Of a stretch of DNA of 64,000 nucleotides, positions 55,300 through 64,000 are shown piece after piece (position 1 is the stretch's first letter; each line of letters begins with the position of its first letter). The translations under genes and the position numbers were made by a program. Source of the DNA: Whitmania pigra (taxonomy: Eukaryota > Annelida > Clitellata > Hirudinida > Haemopidae); NCBI GenBank assembly GCA_021613335.1, contig JAJTWR010000299.1:2059501-2123500 (forward strand), in the 5' to 3' direction. A model generated the notes under the pieces. That model had not been told where the DNA came from, did not search any database, and was given only the letters and a program-made list of their open reading frames with translations.

Positions 55300-56120
55300 T
55301 TTGTCAATATTGCTTATATAAGATTTTCGGGGGTTTTCTCAGAATTGGACGACCAAACAAATATTACTATTTTCGGAAGTGATGCTTTTATGGAGGTCTG
55401 TAAATTGTTTGAATTTGTATAATTATTATTAGGCATATACATATGATACCAAAACAGTGGACCTGATGTTTTAACTTTTTTTATGGAGTTTCTGGTGCGT
55501 AAGACCACTAACAGAAATTTCGGACCTCTAGGCAGAGCATCTACGAGCTACTGGTCACTTGCTCCCTCTAATATTAAATTAATATTATATAATATTAATA
55601 TATCTAATATTAATCATCGAAACTTAAAATATGTAATAAATATTGATGTCGGAAGCTTTCATAATTTTCTGCTCTTTCCATGCTGCTTTCAGAGCTTTTT
55701 CAGTGTCTTAGTGCCAGAATATTGCATGACATTACAATATACTTTGTTAGCAAGCAATCCCCATAAATTTTTGATTGGACTTAATCCTGCCGAGCGATCA
55801 GGGCGCTTCCAAACTTGGATATTCGTCGCCTACATGACTTTTGAGTTGCTTATCTTGCTGAAAAATAACTTGATCGACTTGGATTTTGCTAGACATTCAC
55901 TAGAGAAAATAACAAAACACCAGTTCACCTGCTATTTCATCACCTCTCTTGGCCCTGTTAAATCGGATCTTTCCATGAACTTCTGTCAGCGAAGACTTGC
56001 GCAGAAATTTAAAAAAATTTTTAAATTAAAAATTGATTTTAAATTAAATTTAAAATTTATAAAATTCCCTTCTGCAAGTGTATCTGCAGATCTAAAAACT
56101 TTCTAGGATATAAGTTCAGC
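55300..56120 (-). pseudogene. Degenerate Tc1/mariner transposase
   Basis: On the minus strand, broken frames contain an FQQDKQLKSHVGDEYPSLE-like segment (compare the FQQDNDPKHT box), then GLSPIKNLWGLLANKVYC (the DLNPIENLW box) and MQYSGTKTLKKL, in the right order for the C-terminal DDE region of Tc1-type transposases. Stops and frameshifts are numerous. The 207-codon plus-strand frame over 55483-56106 is its antisense shadow. Terminal repeats not located. Confidence 0.75.
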
Positions 56121-56479
56121 TTATTTTGAAGTTACATTGAAGAACACTTCGATTTGGAAGCTTCGCTAATCTTCTGTTTATGACGATGATCCTGTTTTCG
56201 GGTCTTCCTCACATGTAAATAGTTTATATTCTCACGAAAGTTTCTAAAACCGTTTAAATCTGTTTCTGACAACATCTCTGAATGCAACGTTAAACTTTCC
56301 TTGAAAATTCATATGTGGCAGTTTTTTGAGATAACTTGATAAATTATAAGATTTTTACGATTGTTATATTCCGATGACAAGCACATGACATGGCCTAGTG
56401 ATTCTAGGTTTGACATCTGAAGATCAGAAGTAATGTTGATGATATCTGGAAGTTCTGAGGTTATAGGGGAGAGAGATCC

Positions 56480-57460
56480 GACTTCCAAACATTTAAAATA
56501 AAATCATTCGGAGAAATAGCGTACGTATCAATCGTTTGATGTGCACTCATCTCATGAGCTCCAATATCACAGGCCTCCTGCTTCGACTCCTGCCTGGAAA
56601 AAATCAACAGGTGTGTCTCTGGAAAAACATCGTCGCACAAGAGTTATTTTGACAACGTCAATATTGAGAAACTTTAATGGGTTCTTGCTGTTAAACGTGC
56701 CATCTTTTTAATAATTGACTATATATAATTTAATACTATTTAATTTTAATTTAATAATAATTATATATATACACAAAATAAAATTAATGTTTTAACTTAC
56801 AAGAGAATATATGTAATTCTTTTTAAATAAAATAAATATTCATTGCTTTAATTAATCGTCAACTGACCTGGCTTTTGGATTCCAACTCCCTTCTTCTGCG
56901 ATGAACGACGATTTTGTTTGTCGATGCTGAGTTTCACCTTTGTTATGACAAAACACACAAACTGAACCAGCAGTTTTCCATTCGGCTCTAACAATCGATT
57001 GACGGGAGACTATCAAATTACCTTATTCAGTTGATGCCTCTGTTGGGCTGCTATTTGTATGATTGCTTTGACGAGCACGCTGTCCATTCCAAGTCAGACC
57101 GAGGTCATGTTTGAGAGCCTTTCTATATAAATTAATATGATATAAATTAATATGAATTATGATGGTGATGATGATAATTGCTACATACTCACTCGGATTA
57201 AAAGTTTTTTTTTTGTGAGAGAATCTAAAAATCACCTACTAAGCAGTCATAATGCAAATTACTCGGATGGCATTGTTTGTTGGTACTATTGTGTTTAGGT
57301 CACTTATTTTAGCACTATCGAGGCCCTGGAGTGATTCTTTAAACATTCTGAGGTTCTTTAAAACATCTTCGTGTGCAGCCTGGACGACTTCGATGGTGAC
57401 TGAAACATTTTTTTGTGAACATGGTTTCCGTTGCTCTCTCAAATGGCTTACAATCACCTT
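56480..57460 (-). pseudogene. Exon-like blocks of unknown origin, probably decayed
   Basis: Four minus-strand blocks look coding between splice-like signals: near 57240-57450 (KNVSVTIEVVQAAHEDVLKN, FKESLQGLDSAKI), 57040-57125 (ALKHDLGLTWNGQRARQSNH, bounded by TATAG| and |GTAATT but with TAA one base before the donor), 56875-57015 (RLLEPNGKLLVQFVCFVITK, KLSIDKQNRRSSQKKGVGIQ), and 56460-56580 (QESKQEACDIGAHEMSAHQT). I could not join them in one phase without stops. I recognise no family. A dead gene or retro-fragment is more likely than a live gene. Confidence 0.25.
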
Positions 57461-58970
57461 CAGACTTTCACAATTGCATAATATGTTACTATATTGTGCT
57501 ATGTGCTATACACTGTAATTATATTTAATATAAAACATGTTATTGTTGTTCATGTTGTCATCGACATCGCTATCATAATCCATACGTAGTAAACAGTTTT
57601 GGGCATGGACTAAGCGGTTTGAAACATGCAAAAGGAATATAAGTCAAAAGGATTCAAAGGTTTAAATTAAAACGAATTTTATTCAAGTTTAGAAACATTT
57701 TTAAGCAGTCAAGGTAATAAACAAATGTTGCGAAACGAAGTTTTATTTTTATTATGAGCACTTTAGAACCATTGCACACCGATGATTTCAAAACAAAACA
57801 TGACATTTCGATTCATTAATGTCAATTGGCGCTCGTTAAATTGAAAGGCAAACGATTGCCGTCGCTTTTTTTTTTTTTTAGAAACATTGAGATGTAATCC
57901 AGAAAAATATGTCTAATCAATTTAGCGTCTGCAGACTGAATTCCTTCTATGTGGATTGAGTCTGGAAATGGTGGCATGCACGAAAGGATGCTTAAAAATT
58001 ACAAATTTTTTAGAAATTTCTCGAGGACTTCTAAAAAATTCATCATTCAACCTCATGAATATTTCACTTATCTTTTGACTTGCATGTGAAAAGCATTTCA
58101 AGATGCGTTAGCAATTTTGTGGTTCACCTGAGTTGAAATGCAGGTTATAATTACATTTGAATTTGGAAGTAAATGTAAATCACGTAATTTTTTCTGATTG
58201 TTAAGTTGATAAATTGAGAATTAAGTATGATAAATATGATCGGAATAGCGTTTATGGAAGCACATTAACATTGTAATTTTATTTGATTAGGTGTTTAAAT
58301 CTGTTTAAATGGTGTGAGTTCGCAGAAAAGAAAATATCACGGTTCATACAACTTATCTTAACGCAGAGAAAAACTTAAGCTGATCCGGATTTTACAATAA
58401 GTCTCCTTTTGGATGCAGTGGATCAACTTTTTTGTAGGAAGAGCCGCTTATGACAAATCTTTCGAAAACCATTCAATTCTGTTTAAAAGAATGGATTTGT
58501 AATTTACTTGAAGTTATGATATCCCTTCCTTGGGCTGTTGGATCGAACCACGTCTGACAACTATATGCTAATACTCTTACTGCGTCGTGTGCGCTAATGT
58601 ACTCACTCAAAGCGACAAATGATATTAGGAAATAAAAGTCACATGTAAGCAGAGAGACAAAAAGTTCTAACAGGATCGGTTTGTGAAATGCTTGGTTTCA
58701 ATCTTCCCTCCATTAACCAGAAATCGAGACAAATTGGATCAACCGGGCTGGATATAGTAACATTTCCACTAGGACTTAACGGAGATTTAAGAGAATTTGT
58801 CCTATTAACACAGTTCGTCGGGTTTAGTTTAATAAAAGTTACCTCGCAATTTTAATTGAGATGTGGCTTTAACTATGCTTTAGACAAAATTCGGTCGCAA
58901 TGATTTTTAAAGAATTCTCTCAGATCTTTCACACGAGATCGACAAAAGAAATGAGACTAAAGTCATATGG
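57461..58970. other. Intergenic, nothing recognised
   Basis: AT-rich sequence with no supported ORF, TE terminus or tandem repeat. Confidence 0.4.
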
Positions 58971-59088
58971 CGTGCGAGTTGGCTCAGAGGGTTATATTCC
59001 TGCGAACGGCTGTGAAAGCAAAAGTCTTGTCGTTTCGCAACCCAACTCGCACCGCCAGATAGCGCCCTCGGGTAGGGGTGTATAAATG
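58971..59088. repeat. Dispersed repeat, copy C (inverted ends GTGCGAGTTGG / CCAACTCGCAC)
   Basis: Ends pair exactly: GTGCGAGTTGG at 58972-58982 and CCAACTCGCAC at 59042-59052. The inside contains GGCTCAGAGGG (tRNA A-box-like) and the reverse of TTTCGCAACCC. It is followed by GCGCCCTCGGG and a TATAAATGG edge, as in copies A and D. Confidence 0.8.
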
Positions 59089-59674
59089 GTAAATCGATTA
59101 TGAAATTAACTAATTAACGGACTTTAACCAAAATAAAAAAATAAAGAAAAAATTAATCATCAAGTTATGCCGAGGACATTAACAAAATACTACTACAGGA
59201 TCGGCTAAATAATAAAAAAAAATACAAAGTACATAACAGAAATGAATTAAGTTAATAATCTATAAAATTTTATTAAAATTCAAAAGTCAAAAGTTTTATC
59301 GATTTGACATATTTGACCGACACTTTTGATGGTCGACAACGCAAATAACACATCAACTTCTGGGAGCTTTTCCCGCTAAAACACGGAACCATCTGGAAGT
59401 GGCTTCGTGTGACTTAACAATAACGCTTCGATGCCGTGTCGTCGATCCTCTCAAATAGGTCGTATTTCGAGAGTGGGTTTGACAAAATTGGGATATTATT
59501 TCAAAATAGAAATATGAAATAATATTATTATTAGAGTCTAAAGACGGGAGCCCCCCCTACTCCGTAAATTACGTCCCAAATTTCTGAGTGTTTGTATGTA
59601 AAGTAAAAAATAAAATGAACAATTAAAAATAAAGTTATTGAACCCTCCTCAAATGCAATTTCTAAATACGACCC

Positions 59675-60316
59675 CAGTGGCGTAACGCCCGGAACGATCA
59701 TAAGATTTGCCGTCCCTTCTTGGCCGTTAATAATCTACTAACCTTCAAGCTTACGAAAAGCTCTAAAATATTTTTACAATCAAATCGGTTAAAAATTTAC
59801 AAACTCACCCCACTTTTTCCGCATTTTTTGGTAAATGTTCCAAAGATTCAGTCTATCGACAAGTTCCCTCTCTGTAGAAATGACTGAGTAGTCTGTAAGC
59901 CTTGACTGGCTCGTCGATGATCGAAGGAAGTTTTTTATTAACTTAAGTTTGGAGAAAGAGAGCTCTCATCTGGCAGCACTAATATCCTGGATTAGGATGA
60001 TACGCAGCAAGATCACAGTCGATTTTATCGTTTCCTGAAGTTTCAACAAAATACTTTAATTTTCGGCAAAGAACTCATTTTTTCTCTGTCTTCATCAACT
60101 ACGCCAATCATAATTAACATCGAGCGGATTTGCGAGAAAGGTGTTTGTTTACAAGATCGTGAACTTGCTGAAATCTGACTCTTCGATGGACACAACAATA
60201 CGCTCAGGAGATGGGATGGCCGGTTTTATATATTATATTTTTTACGTGCCCCCTCAAAATGCCGCCCATTGGCAATTTCTACCCGGGCCCTGCTGTGCCC
60301 CCTTGGTACGCCACTG
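59675..60316. mobile_element. Second hAT remnant (ZMYM/Zaphod-like), 642 bp
   Basis: Left end CAGTGGCGTAACGCCCGG at 59675; the right end, read inward, is CAGTGGCGTACCAAGGGGGC, ending at 60316. Flanking octamers TACGACCC and TACGGCTC agree at 6 of 8 positions, an eroded 8-bp duplication. Inside on the minus strand (about 60060-59830) is FSKLKLIKNFLRSSTSQSRL with LTDYSVISTERELVD, the C-terminal motif of hAT transposases related to ZMYM-type proteins, with an in-frame stop before it. Confidence 0.8.
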
Positions 60317-60735
60317 TACGGCTCTTTCTCACATTACTCTTAAATTATCTGAAACGCCGTATCAAACATCTTTTTACTTATTTCGAAGCTTATAAAAGTT
60401 ATCATGCACCTTTGCAAAATAAAATGTTGTCATAAATTGAAAAATTCTAAATAAATCAACATATTTATTATTTAATAAACTTAGAGAGTTTTGAAAACGG
60501 CTAAATTTATCTCTAAAAATATAATTTTTCAGTGGCGGTTTCAGTATGTTGCAAATTAACGTTATCGCTGTCGTCGTCATCGTCGTGAATCTCAAAATCT
60601 CAGGCACCATCCACTCTTTGCCAATGTAAATGTTCGTGATTTTAACAAGATGCGACCAAGTGGAAGACATGTCATGCGCGATGTCAGCAGATGTCTTTCA
60701 TTCAGGAATTCGCCGAGCAAACGAGAAAGCAACGT

Positions 60736-61029
60736 TTAAGGTGCTTGGTTTCCGCTGAGAGGACTTTCTATTCTTTCTATTCTTGGCTTCCTTCCCACAT
60801 ACGACCTTGAACTGCCTGCCAAAGTCGGAGCGTGCTTTGATTGATTTAGTTTCGTCAGCGGATCGATTGTTTTATAATCGAGTCGTTGTTGAATGTTGTT
60901 GCATGTTGTTGCTTGTTGTTGGTTCAAAACCTGCTTTCCACGAAACGAGGCAGCAAGCAGTTCCATTTCATTGATCTTTCTATTGATAATCTCTCTAACA
61001 ATTGTTCTCCTCTTGTTTTGCGATCGCAT
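60736..61029 (-). CDS. Hypothetical 97-codon ORF
   Basis: Starts MRSQNKRRTIVREIINRKIN and ends SPLSGNQAP-stop: basic, helical at the N-terminus, then QQQATTCNNIQQ. No family recognised, no splice context or poly-A signal decisive. Could be spurious. Confidence 0.2.
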   Translation of the reverse strand: MRSQNKRRTIVREIINRKINEMELLAASFRGKQVLNQQQATTCNNIQQRLDYKTIDPLTKLNQSKHAPTLAGSSRSYVGRKPRIERIESPLSGNQAP

Positions 61030-62039
61030 AAAAGATCAAATATTCCGAAATGAAAATTTAACAACATGTGATTTGTGAGCTGGAAAAATAAAAGGACGTG
61101 TAATACAATGGAACGTTACAAATAAAATAATCTCATTACCCTCTCGTAAGGGATTCAAAGGTGTAAAATGTGAGCGGTAATTACGACACTCGTGTTAACC
61201 ACTCATCCTTCTGCTTTTCCACTGGAGATTTTTGTTTGGCATGCAATGAATAAATTCCAAGCAGTTTTTGAATCCAATGATTGCTTTTTTATTTTATCCT
61301 TTTCCTTCTTTCAAATTTCTCGATGAGAAATAAAAAAAAATCCAGCGCCATGTTCGGCAAACATTTGAACTGATGGAGAATTTTTAACTTCTTTGTTATC
61401 GTTTCGTGCGGAAAGTTAATTTGAACTTTTAAAGCGAAATTGATGTTCTACTTTTTGCAATTTACGAAATGAAGTTCGTTCCAAGTGCATTGGTAACTGC
61501 AAAAATTCAATTGCATGAAAGGACGTTCAGAAGGATTGCATGTGAACACAATGATGTTTCGGCTTTCTCAGGCACTGGGATCGTTGTGGAGTAAGGGATG
61601 CAGGAATTTGGCTTCATAAAATTTTCAACGACTGAAAATCTCCTTGTTCAATTGTTCAAACCCCTCCGTGGCGCGAGAAAAGGATTACGATAACAACACT
61701 TTCTTCTTGACCTATAAGTATTTAGCTGATGAAAAGAGCAGACAAACTGGTGAATGAGTAAGTAGAAGAATTGAGTGCTTGTTGAAGTTGCTCCAATTTT
61801 TAAAGCTTTCTAAATTTAAACGACGTTTTGAAAATTCCAGCAATAACTTTTCTTTTTTCATTTCTACGGATGAAGTGATTCAACTAAATTTGTCTAAATG
61901 TGCAGTACTTTCAAACATTTTCAAATAAAACTCTCAAAAGATCTCTTGGTTTTATGGCTTCTTTCAGAAGTAGTAGAAACATCCGATTTATCATTTCCAC
62001 GATCACCATCCATGTCTACTGCTGATTAATATAATAATA
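61030..62039. other. Intergenic, nothing recognised
   Basis: No supported ORF or repeat end. Confidence 0.4.
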
Positions 62040-62215
62040 ACATGTTTATTTGTATAGCGCCATAAGCGTAAGCGTCAGGGGCGCTCAACCATTTGTATAG
62101 CGCTGCATCCAAGGGGCGCTTTGTGGCGGTGCAAGCTGGGTCGCGAAAACGACACGTAACGACTGTTGCTTTTACCGTCGCTCGAAGGCCCTCTGAGCCA
62201 ACTTGCACGCCATTA
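62040..62215. repeat. Dispersed repeat, copy D (TATAGCGC core, inverted ends)
   Basis: Begins GTTTATTTGTATAGCGCCAT, repeats the motif (CATTTGTATAGCGCTGCATC), then GTGCAAGCTGG (62130-62140) ... CCAACTTGCAC (62198-62208) as near-inverted ends. Contains the 20-mer ACGACACGTAACGACTGTTG shared with copy A. Confidence 0.85.
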
Positions 62216-62246
62216 ACATCGTCTTTTTTCCATTCGTAACCTGGAT

Positions 62247-62640
62247 GATATTCATTTTCTGGATAACATTAATTACATAGATAACATTCATTATCTGGAT
62301 AACATTAATTACATAGATAACATTCATTATCTGGATAACATTAATTACATAGATAACATTCATTATCTGGATAACATTAATTACATAGATAACATTAATT
62401 ACCTGGATAACATTAATTACCTACATAACATCCATTATCTGGATAACATTAATTACCTACATAACATTCATTATCTGGATAACATTAATTACCTACATAA
62501 CATCCATTATCTGGATAACATTAATTACCTACATAACATTCATTATCTGGATAACATTAATTACCTACATAACATCCATCATCTAGATAACATTAATTAC
62601 ATAGATAACATTAATTACATAGATAACATCCATTATCTGG
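62247..62640 (+). repeat. Minisatellite, 36-bp unit built of two 18-bp half units, about 11 copies
   Basis: Unit TCTGGATAACATTAATTA + CATAGATAACATTCATTA with variants (CCTACATAACATCC...). It follows copy D of the dispersed repeat directly. Confidence 0.93.
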
Positions 62641-64000
62641 AAAAGACGCAACTTTCAACTTTGATTTCCGAAATTCCCAATGTCGCATTCCATCTCGAGG
62701 TGATCTTAATTTGAGAATGATGTGATTGTTGTCATTCCTTTTCATCATCTTCTGTTCATCGCAGCATAAAAATATGCTTATATAATTGTAATAGCAATAA
62801 TAAATGTGTACTTTTTAAATTTTTTTAGAATAGGTCATTCGGTTCAACTGTCATATTTTTCAATTTTAAGACTGATGTCATTGGGAAACTCCTTACAGTC
62901 CTGACCCCAACCCGAGTTCAAGTGCGCGCAGACGTTGGCCTTTCAATCCATCCGACCATCCATCTACGGTCGCATTCGACCTCCCACGGTTCTGTTGGTT
63001 TTCCCGCCATGCCAAAGACCTTGCCACCACGCCCACAAAATAATTTGACTAAGTCGTTGAAAACAAGAGTAACATTTATACATTAAATTCCACGAGCATA
63101 CGTCTGCATAACCACGCGAGGAAAAAGTTTCTCTTATATAACTTACATTTATAAAACATTTATTTATAAAACTTGTGTTTATAAAAACATTTATTTATAA
63201 AACTTATATTTATAAAAACATTTATTTATAAAATTTAAATTTATAAAAACGCTCGACTGAAAACTTAGTTTTAAACTTAAAAAAATCCATGATTAATATT
63301 TTAAAAGCCGTTGTACATGCATCTAGCAATTTACACACGTGACTTGCATTTCCTTGAAAGGAGAAAAGAGTTGAAAAGTTTATTTATTAACTTTTGAGTT
63401 TCTACCACGATCTGAAGATGAAATTCGTCTGCTGGTCTCAATTATTCAGAGCGACCAAAGATTAGAAAAATGATTGATGATAAGGCAGGTTGAAGCTACT
63501 GGTAACGCCCGCCCAGTTCTCAATAATTCAGTGGGAGGCAAAAATGTCATCGCTTTTCGCGGTTCGGTTTCGTCTGCACAACAAACAAAAAACCGCGAAA
63601 ACTCTTCGTGTGGAACGCTAAGTGCCCGGCACTCGTTCCTATCGATACGGGAATGAAGCATTCTAAAAATAGAAATCGTGTTTGTTTACTTCTCCCGTTC
63701 ACGTGTTTGTCGCAAGAGTTTCGAGCAATGGATATAAAAACATTTATTTATAAAATTTATAAACTTCTTAAGTCATGAAGGTGCTGCTGATGATGAAGCG
63801 ATTGGTGATATCTCGAGTAGATATCACAGTCCCGATGATAGAAGGGCAGGAATAAAGGAGAACAAGGAAGATATCAAAAGAGGGAACAGTCTTAGGTGCG
63901 CAGCTTATGACGCAGAAGAAGAGCTTGGAAGCTTTTGCACGCTTTTGCTGCTCTGCTGTTTGTCAGGACGATGACGAGGATGCGTTTAAATATTCAACTT
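62641..64000. other. Terminal intergenic part, no gene supported
   Basis: Apart from the 31-bp repeat, two relatively GC-rich islands are seen (62890-63010 and 63480-63720). The open frames there (60-71 codons) show no family features. Confidence 0.4.
63143..63248 (+). repeat. 31-bp AT-rich tandem repeat, 3-4 copies
   Basis: Unit AAAAACATTTATTTATAAAA + CTTATATTTAT. A further partial copy sits at 63735-63768. Confidence 0.85.

Noticed and set aside
55483..56106. 207-codon plus-strand ORF
   Set aside because: It is antisense to a decayed Tc1 transposase whose motifs appear in order on the minus strand; no family match in the plus frame.
62247..62640. CRISPR-like repeat-spacer structure in the alternating 18-bp units
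   Set aside because: Both half units are variants of the same sequence; it is an ordinary minisatellite.
1..64000. Operon-like or novel multi-gene defence or biosynthetic system
   Set aside because: The four genes have unrelated known roles and ordinary eukaryotic structure; nothing in the spacing or orientation suggests a joint system.

Overview
This is animal nuclear DNA. It holds four large spliced genes with short AT-rich introns, SINE/LINE/DNA-transposon debris and many minisatellites. The gene families (obscurin/UNC-89, a multi-Tudor germline-type protein, CEP350, ASH1) are metazoan. The TE set (hAT, Tc1/mariner, an RNase H-bearing LINE, a tRNA-derived SINE, repeats with a TATAGCGC-type core) suggests an invertebrate, perhaps marine. 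I cannot name the phylum. I built the gene models by reading GT/GC-AG splice sites and checking that codon phase carries through every junction. The phases close for all of obscurin downstream of its repeated exons (58 exons), for CEP350 (31) and for ASH1 (15). The Tudor gene (19 exons) closes except for one internal frameshift.

Region by region. 1-21350 (+): 3' part of an obscurin/UNC-89-like giant muscle protein. In order it has five near-identical tandem exons encoding an acidic/lysine-rich linker, about six Ig domains, two SH3 folds, DH-PH, about five Ig, three FN3, two Ig, kinase 1 (catalytic residues intact), a linker, Ig-FN3, kinase 2 (a predicted pseudokinase) and a stop. 21351-28081: TE graveyard. 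It contains a 1.1-kb non-autonomous hAT with a perfect 8-bp target duplication, and a decayed LINE (RT + RNase H, minus strand) that is itself split by a 910-bp terminal-inverted-repeat element flanked by a 9-bp duplication. 28082-33441 (+): a Tudor-domain protein with an N-terminal coiled coil, three extended Tudor units and a CCCH zinc finger. 33442-36935: intergenic, dominated by a 1.16-kb inverted repeat (fold-back). 36936-47531 (+): a compact CEP350 orthologue in which I find no CAP-Gly. 47971-54586 (-): ASH1/ASH1L histone methyltransferase (AT-hooks, AWS-SET, bromodomain, PHD, BAH), convergent with CEP350; the two 3' ends appear to overlap. 54587-64000: no convincing gene. It holds Tc1 and ZMYM-type hAT remnants, dispersed inverted-ended repeats, minisatellites and a few unexplained exon-like blocks.

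The four genes are not an operon and do not form a pathway: sarcomere scaffold/signalling, piRNA-type granule, centrosome and chromatin. OBSCN, CEP350 and ASH1L all lie on human chromosome arm 1q, so the grouping may be an old linkage relic. I found no convincing new molecular system. The most useful observations are the recent exon amplification, the nested transposon, the minisatellite that begins at a splice donor, the kinase 1/kinase 2 asymmetry, and the CCCH-Tudor architecture.
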